From the NCBI RefSeq assembly GCF_900107925.1, contig NZ_FNUJ01000006.1, positions 682,001 through 746,000 on the forward strand: 64,000 nt of DNA. Direction: 5' to 3'. Position numbers and translations under genes: made by a program. The notes below the pieces were generated by a model. That model did no database searches. It was given only the letters and a program-made list of their open reading frames with translations, and was not told where the DNA came from. This stretch comes from Amycolatopsis pretoriensis (GTDB lineage: Bacteria; Actinomycetota; Actinomycetes; Mycobacteriales; Pseudonocardiaceae). This document shows, in pieces, positions 42,201 to 51,226 of this stretch. The first letter of the stretch is position 1, and each line of letters begins with the position of its first letter.

Positions 42201-45122
42201 CGACGACAGGTGCAGGTCGTCGAGCGGGTGGGTGTCGGCGGTGACGGCTTCCAGGGGCAGCTCGACGCGCTCGGCGGCGAGCTTGCGCAGCAGGTCCAGC
42301 GTCGAACCGGAGTCGCCTTCCGCGGTGCCGGCGTCGGCCTCGGCGGCCTGGGCCTTCTCCGCGGCCAGTTCGGCGGCCAGCTCGCTGTCGATCGACGGCG
42401 CCGCCTCGCAGGGGCTGGCGAGGAAGCTGAACTCGCCGTCGGCGGGCAGGGCCCGCACGACGCGGCCTTCGAACAGCGCGTCGGTCGTGATCGGGGCGCC
42501 GAGCGCGAAGGCTGCGCCGACGATCCGGAGCAGGGCCTGCAGCGACGCGTTGTCCGTGTCGATCGCGAGCACCGGGGTGTCCGGGGCGATCTCCTCGAAG
42601 AGCCCGGTCAGCACCCGGCCGGGACCGACCTCGACCACCAGGTCGCTGCGCTCGGCCACCTTGGCGGCGGCTTCGCGGAAGCGGACCGGCAGCACGATCT
42701 GGTCGCGCAGCAGCTCGGGCAGGTTCTCGGCGGCGTGCAGCACGTCGCCGCTGACCGTCGAGACGACCGGGCGTTCCAAGCGGGCGAAGGCGAACTCGCC
42801 GAGCTTCTCGGTCATGGCGTTCGCGGCCGGCTCGACGGCCGGCGAGTGGAAGGCGTGCGAGACCTTGATGCGGGTCGCGCCGACGCCCTGGGCCTTGGCG
42901 CGCGCGACGATCTTGTCGATCGCCCCGGCCGGCCCGGAGATGACGGTCTGCTCGGGCGCGTTGTAGCCGGCGATGACGACGTCGTCGCCCAGCCCCAGCT
43001 CTTCGACGCGGCCGGGCGAAGCGGCGACCCCGGCCATCGCGCCGGTGCCGTCGCCGGTCGTCGTGGCCATCACCTTGCCGCGCACCTTCGCCAGGTCCAG
43101 CAGCCCGCGCTCGTCGAGCGCGCCGCCCCAGTGCAGGGCGGTCAGCTCGCCGAGACTGTGGCCGGTGGCGGTCGAGGCCTCGATGCCGAAGGAACGCAGC
43201 ACGCGCAGCGCGGCCAGCGAACCGGTGACGATCCGCGGCTGGGCCACCTCGGTGGCGACCTGGTCGCCGCTGGCCGGCAGGCCCGCGGCGCGGAAGATCT
43301 CGTCGGCCGCGGTGAACCGGCGGCGCAGGGCGCTGTCGCCGCCGCGTCCGGAACCCTGACCCGGGAACAGGTAACCGATCTTCGGCGCGGTGCCGCGGCT
43401 GCTCGAGAAGATGCCGTCGGTCGAGTCGAAGACCGCGTCACCGGACTCGAGCTGCTCGAGGAGCTTCGTCAGCTTCCGCTCGGCGTGCTCCGGGTTGGCC
43501 GCGACGACCGCGGCGCGCACCGAGCGGCCGGCCAGCTTCCCGGCCAGCTCGCCGGCGAGGTCGGTCAGCTCGGCGAACGACAGCTTCGGCACGACCTCCA
43601 GCGTCGCGGCGATGTCACCGCGCAGGGTCGCGACGTCGTCGGCGTCGAACAGCAGCAGTTCGGCGTCCTGCCGGCCGGCCACCAACGTCCGGGCCCGCTC
43701 GTCGAGCTCGCGGCGGCGGGCCGCGGTCGGCGCCTCGGTGACCGTGACGTGGGAGTTGATGCCACCGAAGCCCATCGCCGAGACCCCGGCGCGGACGGGC
43801 TGGTCCTCAGGCCAGAGCGACGCGTCACGCGGGACGTACATCCGCGCCGACGTGCCGGTCAGCGACTCGTGCGGCTCGTAGTGGCCGGTGGCGGGCGGGA
43901 TGACCTGGTGGTAGACCGCCAGCGTCGCCTTGATCAGGCCGGCGACCCCGGCCGCGGCCTTGGTGTGCCCGATGTTGCCCTTGATGGTCGACAGCGCGGC
44001 CTGCTTGGCCAGCGGGTCGGCGTCGCGGCGGGCGGTGGACAGCGCCTCGATCTCGGTGGCGTCGCCCAGCGCGGTGCCGGTGCCGTGGCCCTCGAAGTAG
44101 GAGACGGTCTCGACGCCGTAGCCCGCGCGGTCGTAGGCGCGCTTGAGGGCCAGCCGGTGCCCGGCGGCCTCGGGCCGGGTGATGCCGCCCTTGCCGTCGG
44201 AGGAGACGCCCCAGCCGCCGATCGAGGCGTAGATCCGCTTGCCCTGCTCCAGCGCGTCGCTCTCGCGCATCAGGACGAGCATGCCCGAGCCCTCGCCGGG
44301 CCAGAAGCCGTTGGAGTCGGCGTCGTAGACCTTCATCTCGCGCTTGGCCAGCGCGCCGGTCTTGGCGAAGCCGATCACCTCGAACGGGTCGATCGAGAGG
44401 TCGACGCCGCCGGCGATGGCGAGGTCGAGGTCGCCCTGGGCGAGCGCGTTGGCCGCGGTCACCACGGACAGCAGCGAAGAGGAGCAGGCGCCGTCGACGG
44501 TGTACCCGCCGCCGGCGAAGTCGAAGTGGTTGCAGACGCGGCCGGCGATGGTGTTCGCCAGCCCACCGGCGAGGGTGTCCTCGTTGATCTCGGGGAACGG
44601 CTCCTTGTACTGGATCTCCAGTTCCCGCAGGAAGGACGCGGTCTCCTCGTCCTCCCAGCCGCGGGAGCTCAGCGCCGCCGCGACCGTGCGGCGGACGTAC
44701 GGCCAGCGCAGCCGCATGATGTTGGCGCGGGAGAACTCGCCGGTGAGGCTGTTGCCGATGACGACACCGGTGTTCTGCCGCGGCGCGCCCTCACCTTCGC
44801 CGAAGCCGGCGTCCGCGAGGGCCGCGGCGGCGACGTCGAGGGCGAGCCAGTGCGTCGTGTCGGTCGCCCGGAACGTGCTGCCGGCGACCTTGTGCGCCAC
44901 CCGGTCGAACTCGTAGTCCCGCAGTACCGCCGCCTTCTGCGCGTAGAAGCGGTCCGGCGCCTTCGGGTCGGGCGAGTAGTAGTCCGCCCGGTTCATCCGC
45001 TCGTCCGGCAGCCTGCGGAACGCCCGGCGCCCGGCCAGTACGTTTTCCCAGAGCTCCTCCGGAGAACTCGCGTCGGGGTACCGGAGACCGATACCGACGA
45101 TCGAAATCCGCTCTACGCTCAT
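39294..45122 (-). CDS. pksE: Enediyne iterative polyketide synthase (PKSE)
   Basis: The 1942-residue enzyme has the diagnostic domain order. KS: Cys213 in VDGACSSSL, His346 in HGTGT, His386 in NIGHTK. AT: Ser656 in GHSLGE. ACP: Ser974 in DLHLSSI. KR: TGGGKGI near 1218 with Ser1349, Tyr1362, Asn1366. DH: His1492 in DHLLDGQLLFP. The PPTase is C-terminal: Asp1839 in ACDIE and the WSALECVRK motif. All catalytic positions seen are intact. It builds a C15-16 polyene on its own ACP, self-activated by the built-in PPTase. Length equals SgcE/NcsE/CalE8 relatives. ATG at 45122 gives the standard MSVERISIVGIGLRYP start. It is the defining gene of the cluster. Confidence 0.98.
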   Translation of the reverse strand: MSVERISIVGIGLRYPDASSPEELWENVLAGRRAFRRLPDERMNRADYYSPDPKAPDRFYAQKAAVLRDYEFDRVAHKVAGSTFRATDTTHWLALDVAAAALADAGFGEGEGAPRQNTGVVIGNSLTGEFSRANIMRLRWPYVRRTVAAALSSRGWEDEETASFLRELEIQYKEPFPEINEDTLAGGLANTIAGRVCNHFDFAGGGYTVDGACSSSLLSVVTAANALAQGDLDLAIAGGVDLSIDPFEVIGFAKTGALAKREMKVYDADSNGFWPGEGSGMLVLMRESDALEQGKRIYASIGGWGVSSDGKGGITRPEAAGHRLALKRAYDRAGYGVETVSYFEGHGTGTALGDATEIEALSTARRDADPLAKQAALSTIKGNIGHTKAAAGVAGLIKATLAVYHQVIPPATGHYEPHESLTGTSARMYVPRDASLWPEDQPVRAGVSAMGFGGINSHVTVTEAPTAARRRELDERARTLVAGRQDAELLLFDADDVATLRGDIAATLEVVPKLSFAELTDLAGELAGKLAGRSVRAAVVAANPEHAERKLTKLLEQLESGDAVFDSTDGIFSSSRGTAPKIGYLFPGQGSGRGGDSALRRRFTAADEIFRAAGLPASGDQVATEVAQPRIVTGSLAALRVLRSFGIEASTATGHSLGELTALHWGGALDERGLLDLAKVRGKVMATTTGDGTGAMAGVAASPGRVEELGLGDDVVIAGYNAPEQTVISGPAGAIDKIVARAKAQGVGATRIKVSHAFHSPAVEPAANAMTEKLGEFAFARLERPVVSTVSGDVLHAAENLPELLRDQIVLPVRFREAAAKVAERSDLVVEVGPGRVLTGLFEEIAPDTPVLAIDTDNASLQALLRIVGAAFALGAPITTDALFEGRVVRALPADGEFSFLASPCEAAPSIDSELAAELAAEKAQAAEADAGTAEGDSGSTLDLLRKLAAERVELPLEAVTADTHPLDDLHLSSITVGQLVNDVTRALGRPALEGMPNFATVCLGELAEMIDELAQTAKPTDTHVGEAPGVGPWVRPFAVEYVPAPRPTADLTPGAGRAEWQVFSTPRHPLAEPLKAALAASGSGDGVLLCLPADCDSSHVGLFLDAGRAVMAAPNGTRFVVVHHGYGAAGLARTLRLEDPSAKTTIIDFADPTPSGADELASAVSTVVAEVAATTDFTEARYGADGGRTVPRLSALAAPKPGPIRDSLDSTDVLLVTGGGKGITAESALALAKDSGARLALLGRSDPESDTELAENLDRMEAAGIRYRYERADVTSAPQIAEAVARVQAELGPVTAILHGAGRNEPAALFSLTEDSFRKTLAPKIGGLNAVLAAVDQDKIKLLVTFGSIIGRAGLRGEAHYATANDWMTELTLRFGQEHPQARAIALEWSVWSGTGMGEKLGVVSALMRDGITPIPTEEGITILRQVLADPAAPPVLVVCGRTSGLATLPIQKRELPLTRFVDRAVVHYPGVELITEADLSDGADPYLTDHLLDGQLLFPAVLGMEAMTQAAAATLDRTGTPVLSDVEFLRPIIVSPGGSTTVRLATLARDADTVDVVIRSDETGFSADHFKARLSFARPDRIGECVPRDVALPPVPVEPISELYGSVLFQGKRFQRVLGYQRASARHAVAEISTNADHYWFAPFLPQERLLADPGTRDAMMHAIQCCVPDATLLPQGIEKLYLAEPGKQHDEYVLLDAKERLQDGDSYVYDLDVRNPDGTLVERWEGLKLRAVRKRDGAGPWVPSMLGSYLERACERLLGGTRSVVLEPDPAGRPAEGIAERRAQTALAAGRALDKPVEVRYRPDGKPECDGGVHVNASHTSELTLVVAGADQVACDIETAIERTEEDWAGLLGEELLALGRLLAADTGEPISVANTRVWSALECVRKTGSMTQALTVRQVDADGWALLASGGARIATWSTTVNDRTDPIVFAVLHAEGN

Positions 45123-45380
45123 GCCACCGCACTCCCACTGGCTCTCGAGCCCCGTATCACCGGAACCATCAGGTCCCCGCTGTCCTCCGGCGCGGGAACG
45201 GGGTCCTGCGCCGGTCTGTCGTCCTCGGGCGGCGGCGGCGCCGCTGCCCGGGTTACCCGGCCCGTCGGGCCGCCGGGATCCAGCATCTCCCGGGCGGCGC
45301 GGACCGTCTTCTTTCTCCCTGCCCCCGGACCGCACGTCAGCACGCTGGGACAACGATTTTCTTTGTCTACTGTGGACTGG
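45123..45380 (-). promoter_or_regulatory. Leader/promoter region of the PKS-thioesterase operon
   Basis: 258 bases between the TIGR03084-like stop and the PKS start. The upstream end has a short AT-rich patch (minus strand ACAAAGAAAATCGTTG) unusual for this DNA and a GTCCACAGTAGAC-type near-palindrome (45365-45377 on the plus strand). An open frame of 74 codons spans it and ends in an ATGA overlap with the PKS, but it uses rare codons (AGA, ATA) and lacks a ribosome site, so I treat it as leader. Confidence 0.4.
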
Positions 45381-46178
45381 TCAGGCGTTGAACTGCCCGG
45401 GACGGCGGCCCTGGCCGGCCGGCCCGCGGTAAGCCTGGGCGATGTCGAGCCACTGGTCGGCCAGCGTGCCCTTCGCCCGGATGTCGAGGTCGTAGCGGTG
45501 CCGCCGCCGCGTGACGAGCAGGCAGAAGTCCTCGGCGCTGCCGCTGACCCGCTGGGTCGCGTCGGCCGGGCCGAACGTCCAGAGCGCGCCCGAGGGCGCG
45601 GTGAGCTCGAACCGGAACTCCTCCGCGGGCGGCGTCAGGTTCCGCGCCTCGTAGCCGAAGTCCCGGACCCGCACGGCGAACCCGGCCAGGTGCTTGATCC
45701 GGTCGGTGCGCTCGCGGCGGACGCCGAGCGCGTCGGCGACGTCCTGGCCGTGGGCGAACAGCTCCATCATCCCCGCGCAGGCCAGCACGTACGGCGGCAG
45801 CGGGTTGACCAGCCACGGCACCAGCTGGTCGCCGGGCACGGCGGCGAGGGCCTTGATGCCCGCGTCGCGCTCGGCGCGCCAGCGGCTCAGCAGCACCTCG
45901 GCCGGGTCGTGGATGAACTCCTGCAGCGCGCCTTCGACGGCTTGCTCGAAGCCGATGGACGCGACCGCCTTGGTCATCTGGACGAAGGCTTCCGGCTGCG
46001 CGGCCGAGAGGCCGGCGATCCGGAAGATGAACGCGAGGTGCGCGATCTGGTGCTTGACCGCCCAGCCCGGCGCCGCGGTCGGGGTGTCCCACCCCGCTTC
46101 GGGCAGCCCGGCGACGAGCGCGTCCACCTCGGCGGCCTCGGCGGTCAAGTCGGCGATCACGGCCGTGGTGTCAGTCAC
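45381..46178 (-). CDS. TIGR03084-like metal-binding/DinB-fold protein
   Basis: A 265-residue protein resembling the TIGR03084/mycothiol-dependent maleylpyruvate isomerase group: N-terminal LTAEAAEVDALV, PGWAVKHQIAHLAFI with the His of the DinB-like metal triad, MMELFAHGQDVADALG with a second His, and the C-terminal ELTAPSGALWTFGPADATQRV domain. Mycothiol-dependent transferases of this fold detoxify electrophiles or isomerise. GTG start at 46178. A paralogue lies at 61217-61879. Within an enediyne core operon, a thiol-transfer or protective role is possible. Confidence 0.84.
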   Translation of the reverse strand: MTDTTAVIADLTAEAAEVDALVAGLPEAGWDTPTAAPGWAVKHQIAHLAFIFRIAGLSAAQPEAFVQMTKAVASIGFEQAVEGALQEFIHDPAEVLLSRWRAERDAGIKALAAVPGDQLVPWLVNPLPPYVLACAGMMELFAHGQDVADALGVRRERTDRIKHLAGFAVRVRDFGYEARNLTPPAEEFRFELTAPSGALWTFGPADATQRVSGSAEDFCLLVTRRRHRYDLDIRAKGTLADQWLDIAQAYRGPAGQGRRPGQFNA

Positions 46179-46214
46179 CTGTCTGTCCTCTCACCGGTGC
46201 GACGTCTGTAACAA

Positions 46215-46260
46215 CCGGGGCTCCGCCCCGGGCCGGGGGCTCCGCCACCCGGACCCCCGA
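46215..46260. repeat. GGGGCTCCGCC repeat / hairpin
   Basis: Two copies of GGGGCTCCGCC arranged with complementary C-rich strings form a compact hairpin in the 254-base gap between the CMD-like and TIGR03084-like genes, followed by GAAAAATGG. It looks like a dispersed actinobacterial intergenic palindrome and may act as an attenuator. Confidence 0.45.
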
Positions 46261-46432
46261 AAAATGGTTGGTAGGGACGGCGGCCGCTGCGGGTGGCGGG
46301 GGTAAGGGGGAGCCACCTCGCGGCGGCCGCCGTCCGGGTCGGATCGGGTTCCGGCCGGGGTGGCGTCACGGACCGGAGTTTCGTTGCGTCCCGGTGCTGC
46401 GCGCCCCGGCGGGCGATCCGACCTTTCGATCA

Positions 46433-47491
46433 TCACCCGCGCCGACCTGCGGAGTCTTCTCTTCGCGGGCGGTGCGGCAGCCGCTCACCGGCCGCCACGG
46501 CCGCCGTGAGAGCCGCCCACGACACCAGCTCCACCAGGGCCCGATCGTCCGTCCTTTCCGGACGGACGCCGGCGTCGGCCTGGTACGCCGCCTTGGCGGT
46601 GAAGAGCGCCAGCCGCCCCGCCGCGCGCTCGTGTTCCGGCAGTTCGGCGAGCACCGGCTCGGCCCACGCGCGGCTGAGCCCAGGTGGTTTCCCGTCCCAC
46701 GCCTTGACTTCCCGGCGGACGAGCTCCCGGACGCGGGACGGCACCGACCGTTCCCCGGCCGCCTCGATCGCCGCCGTGGCGCGCGCGAAGGCGTCGGCCA
46801 GGGTACCGCCCGGCGGCGCCCAGCCCGGGCCGTCGGTGGCGGCCGCCGGCAGCAGCCCCAGTGCCGCCCCGGCCGGGGGCACGGCCCCCGGCTTGAGCAG
46901 GTATCCCAGTACCGTCTTGGCTTTCGCGCGTGCCTGCGGCGGCACGGCGTCCGGCAGAGGCGACGGGCCGAGGAACACGCTCACCATCCGGTTGAGGTAG
47001 TGGAACGCCACGGCGACGGCGGTGAACTCGGCAGCGGTGTCGGCGGGAACGTCGGCCGGCAACCGGCCCTCGCCCCGCGCCCACGCCGCCAGCGCGCGGG
47101 TGTCCCGATCCTGGATCGCTTGCGTGTCACCGGCTTCGATGGCCGCGGCGGCGTCGGGTTCACCGAGCGAGCCGAGCGCCATGCCGTGCACTTCGACGCA
47201 GTACGGGCAGGAGTTAGCCGCCGACACCGCGGCCGCGACGACTTCCTTGTCCGCCCGGCTCGCCGTCCCGGCCGCGACGAGCGACTCCCGCAGCACCAGC
47301 CAGGCGGCGGCGAGCACGTCCGGCGCGGCCGAGTGCAGCGCGATCGGCGGGGCGAGCATCCCGAAGTCCCGTTCCACCTGCCGGTAGACGTCCCGCACGA
47401 GCCCCCGCGCCCGCCGCGGCCGCACGGCTTCGACGTGGTTGATGTCCCGCAAGGTCCGCCGCAGGGCGAACCGCACCAGTCCGGGCGCCAT
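46433..47491 (-). CDS. Carboxymuconolactone decarboxylase/AhpD-fold protein with CxxC
   Basis: A 352-residue protein, twice the usual length, with an N-terminal helical region, the redox motif SCPYCVEVHG near residue 125 (CxxC plus His) and a C-terminal half that may be a second degenerate AhpD-like domain. ATG at 47491 is preceded by GAGGAACG. It is in the minus-strand core run, just after a strong hairpin (47512-47549), so it may be expressed less than the upstream GMC gene. Peroxide or thiol redox chemistry is likely; substrate not predictable. Confidence 0.85.
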   Translation of the reverse strand: MAPGLVRFALRRTLRDINHVEAVRPRRARGLVRDVYRQVERDFGMLAPPIALHSAAPDVLAAAWLVLRESLVAAGTASRADKEVVAAAVSAANSCPYCVEVHGMALGSLGEPDAAAAIEAGDTQAIQDRDTRALAAWARGEGRLPADVPADTAAEFTAVAVAFHYLNRMVSVFLGPSPLPDAVPPQARAKAKTVLGYLLKPGAVPPAGAALGLLPAAATDGPGWAPPGGTLADAFARATAAIEAAGERSVPSRVRELVRREVKAWDGKPPGLSRAWAEPVLAELPEHERAAGRLALFTAKAAYQADAGVRPERTDDRALVELVSWAALTAAVAAGERLPHRPRREDSAGRRG

Positions 47492-47511
47492 CGTTCCTCC
47501 TCGAGAAATGG

Positions 47512-47549
47512 CGAACTCGCGCTCCCGGGAACCCAGGAGCGCGAGTTCG
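47512..47549. terminator. Hairpin between GMC and CMD-like genes
   Basis: A 14-bp perfect stem (CGAACTCGCGCTCC) with a 10-base loop, 13 bases past the GMC oxidoreductase stop. It marks a likely transcript end or attenuation point inside the core region. Confidence 0.65.
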
Positions 47550-47562
47550 AAGTACCCGTGCA

Positions 47563-49215
47563 TCAGTTGCCGGCGACCAGGTCCAGTTTGGACACCGCGC
47601 GCCGGCCCGTGATCGAGCCGTCCGGGGACGGTGCGCCGTACTTGACGGCGACGCCGCGCGACTGCAGCTCCCGGACGATGCCCGGGATCGACCGCTCGGC
47701 GAGCGCCGCGATGGTCATCGCCGGGTTCACCGTCAGCGCACCCGGGACCGACGCGCTGTCGGTGACGAAGATGCCCGGGTGGTTGCGCAGCTCGTGGTTC
47801 GGGTGCAGCGCGGACGTCGCCGCGTCGTCCCCGATCCGGCAGGACGCCAGCGGGTGCACCGTGTACGCCCCGACGACGTCGTTGGTCCACGGCGAGACCT
47901 TGGCGATGCCGTCCTTCTCGATGATCGCCTTGCAGTCGGCGTCCGCGAGCGCCCAGCCCCGGCGCGTGTTCGGCGTCGGGTCGTAGCGCAGCGCGCCGCG
48001 GCCGAGCATCTGCTGCGAGATGCGGTACGCGTTGCCGGTGGGCGGCGGGGTGCCGAAGACGCCCTCGTTGTCGTCCTCGGTCATCAGGAAGATCGTCAGC
48101 CAGTTGGCCCACTGGTTGAGGATCTCCTTCTTCTGCGCCCCGTACCAGCGCGGCTCGTCGCCGCCCGGCACCTGCGCCAGGATCGTGCCCAGTCCGGGCG
48201 GGAAGTACAGCTGCTCCAGCGAGTACCGCTCGTACTCCGGCAGGGACCCGTCGAGCTTGTCCCAGTTCGCGACGGTCGGGCCCTTGCCGATGTGGTTGGC
48301 CGAGTACACCGGACCGTCCTCACGGGACAGCCCGAGCACCTCGCGGACGCGGTCCTCGTCGATGATCGCGGTGTTGAGCCGCTCGCCGTTGCCGGAGAAG
48401 TACCGGCCGACGCCGTGCGGCATCGTGCCGAGCGCGGCCTCCGAACGCTGCAGGATCACCGGCGTCGCGCCGGCGCCGGCGGCGATGATGACGACCTTCG
48501 CCTCGATCACGCCGGTGCCGGTGTGGATCCGGTAGTCCTCTTCGTCGATCAGGTCGAAGTGGACGCGGTAGCCACCGTCCTCGGTCCGCTCCAGGCGCTG
48601 GACCTCGTGCAGCGGCCGGATTTCCGCGCCGTGCGCCAGGGCCGCGGGCAGGTAGTTCGTCAGCATCGACCGCTTGGCGTCGAACTTGCAGCCGGCCATC
48701 ATGAAGTTGCAGTTGACGCAAGTGTCGTTGTCCACGGCCACCGGCGCCGGGTTCGCGGTGCGCCCGGAGTGGTGGCAGGCCGCGGCCCACAGGCCGCCGG
48801 CGTAGGACACGTCGTTCCAGTCCTGTTTGGACACCGGGATCGACTCGTCGATCCGGTCGTACCACGGCTCGAGCGAGTCGCGCGTGATGACCGACGGCCA
48901 CATCCGGCGTCCGATGCTGCCGTGCCGCTCGAACACGAAGCGCGGCGCCCGCGGCATCGCGGCGAAGTACACCACGCTGCCGCCGCCGACGCAGTTGCCG
49001 CCCAGGACGCTCATCCCGTCGCCGACGACGAAGTCGAACGCGCGGGTGTAGGACGAGCCGAGCAGGTAGTCGTGCTCGAAGTCGGCCGCGGCCAGCCACG
49101 GCCCGCGCTCGAGCACGGTGACCTTGGCCCCGCCCGCGGCGAGGTGGTAGGCCGGGATGGACCCGCCGAATCCGCTGCCGACGATGACGACGTCGGTCTG
49201 GTCGATCGCAGTCAT
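47563..49215 (-). CDS. GMC-family FAD oxidoreductase (enediyne core accessory)
   Basis: A 550-residue GMC oxidoreductase: N-terminal VVIVGSGFGGSIPAYHLA with ERGPWL after it, GGNCVGGGSVVYFAAMP (GMC FAD region), and C-terminal HPLASCRIGDD and NPAMTIAALAERS blocks around the catalytic His. The closest known class is the cholesterol-oxidase-like branch, as in SgcE9-type genes of enediyne cassettes. It probably oxidises an alcohol of the maturing core. ATG overlaps the DUF5987-like stop (ATGA), pairing the two proteins as in other actinobacterial GMC/DUF5987 couples. Confidence 0.92.
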   Translation of the reverse strand: MTAIDQTDVVIVGSGFGGSIPAYHLAAGGAKVTVLERGPWLAAADFEHDYLLGSSYTRAFDFVVGDGMSVLGGNCVGGGSVVYFAAMPRAPRFVFERHGSIGRRMWPSVITRDSLEPWYDRIDESIPVSKQDWNDVSYAGGLWAAACHHSGRTANPAPVAVDNDTCVNCNFMMAGCKFDAKRSMLTNYLPAALAHGAEIRPLHEVQRLERTEDGGYRVHFDLIDEEDYRIHTGTGVIEAKVVIIAAGAGATPVILQRSEAALGTMPHGVGRYFSGNGERLNTAIIDEDRVREVLGLSREDGPVYSANHIGKGPTVANWDKLDGSLPEYERYSLEQLYFPPGLGTILAQVPGGDEPRWYGAQKKEILNQWANWLTIFLMTEDDNEGVFGTPPPTGNAYRISQQMLGRGALRYDPTPNTRRGWALADADCKAIIEKDGIAKVSPWTNDVVGAYTVHPLASCRIGDDAATSALHPNHELRNHPGIFVTDSASVPGALTVNPAMTIAALAERSIPGIVRELQSRGVAVKYGAPSPDGSITGRRAVSKLDLVAGN

Positions 49216-49781
49216 GCGGGGCTCCCGGAAGGCGTCGTGTCGGGGTGGATCTCGGCCAGCTTGCGGCCGTAGCCGAACTTCGGGAACCGCCAGAAGCCGT
49301 CGGCGTCCGGGGCCTTGTACCCGAGGGCCAGCAGCCCGGGGTGCCCGTCGCGGATGGCGTCGGCGGTGTGGAGGTGCGGCGCGCTGTCGTAGGCCATGTT
49401 GCAGAACAGCGCGAGGCTGACCCAGCCGTCCTTCTCCGGGTGCCCGGGCGTGGTCAGCCGCCGCACCAGCTCGCGGCGGTGCTCGTAGGGCAGCGCGACG
49501 AACGGCGGGACGTCGTGGTCGAGCTCCAGCTCCACCTCGCCCGCGTAGGACTTCGCGTGGTCGTTGAGCGACTGCGCGAGGTAGGGCAGGCCGGCCGTGA
49601 CGCCGGTCGCGTCGAAGTTCAGCAGCTCGAGCGCGCCCGCCGCCACCGAACCGGGCCCGGGCGCGGCCCCGGCGACCGCCCGGTCCTCGGGGTACCGCTT
49701 CTCCCCCGGCACGATCGTGTCCGCGTAAGCCTCGAGGGTCATGTTCATCACGCGTTCTTCTTCGGTGGCCTCGGGTTGCAC
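49212..49781 (-). CDS. DUF5987-like small subunit paired with the GMC oxidoreductase
   Basis: A 189-residue protein with MTLEAYADTIVPGEKRYPED, a segment conserved in the small proteins that sit before GMC oxidoreductases, and a distal CNMAYDSAPHLHTADAIRDGHPG region. The GTG at 49781 is chosen over downstream ATGs because AGGAGG lies about 6 bases before it. In other GMC systems the corresponding small subunit helps folding or export; here no clear Tat signal is present. Coupled by ATGA to the GMC gene. Confidence 0.83.
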   Translation of the reverse strand: MQPEATEEERVMNMTLEAYADTIVPGEKRYPEDRAVAGAAPGPGSVAAGALELLNFDATGVTAGLPYLAQSLNDHAKSYAGEVELELDHDVPPFVALPYEHRRELVRRLTTPGHPEKDGWVSLALFCNMAYDSAPHLHTADAIRDGHPGLLALGYKAPDADGFWRFPKFGYGRKLAEIHPDTTPSGSPA

Positions 49782-49840
49782 CGGCCTACCTCCTCGTCGA
49801 ATGTCCACAATAGAGCTCAGGCGGCTCGCCGCCGTAGACG

Positions 49841-51226
49841 TCAGGCTGCGTTCGCCCGCCGCGTCCGGTCCCGGCGGTGCACGGTCATCGGCAGGCCGCC
49901 GCGCACCCGCAGCGAGAGCATCGCCTCGGGTTCGACGACCTTCCCCGCCACCTTGCGCAGTTCCAGGTCGCGGGCGGCCATCGCCAGCACGAACACCGCC
50001 TCCATCACCCCGAGGCTGTTGCCGATGCAGAACCTCGGCCCGGCGCCGAACGGGATGTAGGCGTAGCGCGGCGGCCGCCCGGCCGGGTTGGCGGCGTCGA
50101 ACCGGCCCGGGTCGAAGCGTTCCGGGTCGGTCCAGAAGTCCGGGTGCCGGTGCAGCGTGTAGGGCACCACGACGACGTCGGAGCCGGCCGGCACGTGGTA
50201 CCCGCCGATCTCGTCGTCGGCCTGGGCGATCCGCGGCAGCAGCCACACCGGCGGGTACAGCCGCATGACCTCCTCGACGACCGCGACGGTGAACGTCAGC
50301 CGCCGCAGGTCTTCGTGCTCGGGCAGCCGGTCGCCGAGCACCTCGATGGCTTCGGCGTGCAGCCGCTCGCCGACCTCGGGGTGCTCGTCGATCAGGTGGA
50401 ACGCCCAGCCGAGCGTGCTCGCCGTGGTTTCGTGGCCGGCCAGCAGCAGGGTGATCAGCTCGTCGCGCATGCGTTCCCGCGACGCGCCCTGCTCGGACCC
50501 GGACGCGATCAGCCGCGACAGCACGTCCTCGCCGTTTTCGACCGGGTCCGCCAGCCGCTGCTCGACGAGCTCGTCGGCGATGCGGCGCAGGTCGTCGCGC
50601 GCGGTCCGGAACTCCAGCTGCTTCTTCAGCGGCACCCACTGCGGGACCATGCTGAGCGTGACCGCCTCGAACATGGCCTGGTCCTGCACGGCCTCGAACG
50701 AGTGGCCCAGCGTTTCGTACCCGCCCAGCTCGGCGTCGAGCAGCGTCTTGCCGAGCACGCCGAGCGTCAGCCCGGTCATCTCGTGCAGGATCTCGACGGG
50801 ACCGTCGTGCGCGGCCAGCCGCTTGATCAGATCGTCCACTTCGGACGCCACGACCGCGGCCTGGCGCGAGATCCGCTTGGGCTGGAACACCGGCTGGATG
50901 GTCCGGCGCTGCTTCTTCCACGTCTCGCCGTCGCTGGTGAGCAGGCCGTCGCCGAGGGCCCGGCGGGCCTCCTGCAGGCCGATGCCCTTGTGGTAGTTCG
51001 CGGCGTTGTCGGCGAGGACGTGCTTGGCCAGGTCCGGGTGGTTCACCAGGTACATCGCCTTCGGCCCGATGGCGATGCGGACGACGTCGCCGTAGGTCCC
51101 GGCGTTGTCGCCCATGAGCGCGAGCCGGTCGGTGAAGAGCTGCTTCAGCAACCGGAACGTCGCCCGGCGCGGCGGCCCGGGCGGCGCGGTGCGCGCCGCC
51201 CGGGCCTCGTCCGATCCGACGGTCAT
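49841..51226 (-). CDS. Cytochrome P450 of the enediyne core (SgcE7-like)
   Basis: A 461-residue P450 of bacterial CYP102/eukaryotic-like build: I-helix LLLAGHETTASTLGW, K-helix ExxR in VVEEVMRLYPP and the heme loop FGAGPRFCIGNSLG. It is longer than the typical 400-residue actinobacterial P450. A P450 in this position (E7) is widespread in enediyne core cassettes and is thought to oxidise the polyene or bicyclic core. Its start overlaps the UnbU stop by ATGA, so it is made with the membrane protein. Confidence 0.92.
   Translation of the reverse strand: MTVGSDEARAARTAPPGPPRRATFRLLKQLFTDRLALMGDNAGTYGDVVRIAIGPKAMYLVNHPDLAKHVLADNAANYHKGIGLQEARRALGDGLLTSDGETWKKQRRTIQPVFQPKRISRQAAVVASEVDDLIKRLAAHDGPVEILHEMTGLTLGVLGKTLLDAELGGYETLGHSFEAVQDQAMFEAVTLSMVPQWVPLKKQLEFRTARDDLRRIADELVEQRLADPVENGEDVLSRLIASGSEQGASRERMRDELITLLLAGHETTASTLGWAFHLIDEHPEVGERLHAEAIEVLGDRLPEHEDLRRLTFTVAVVEEVMRLYPPVWLLPRIAQADDEIGGYHVPAGSDVVVVPYTLHRHPDFWTDPERFDPGRFDAANPAGRPPRYAYIPFGAGPRFCIGNSLGVMEAVFVLAMAARDLELRKVAGKVVEPEAMLSLRVRGGLPMTVHRRDRTRRANAA

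Noticed and set aside
45119..45343. 74-codon open frame overlapping the PKS start by ATGA
   Set aside because: No ribosome site, rare AGA/ATA codons and low-complexity Pro/Ala content; the overlap can arise by chance. Kept as leader sequence.
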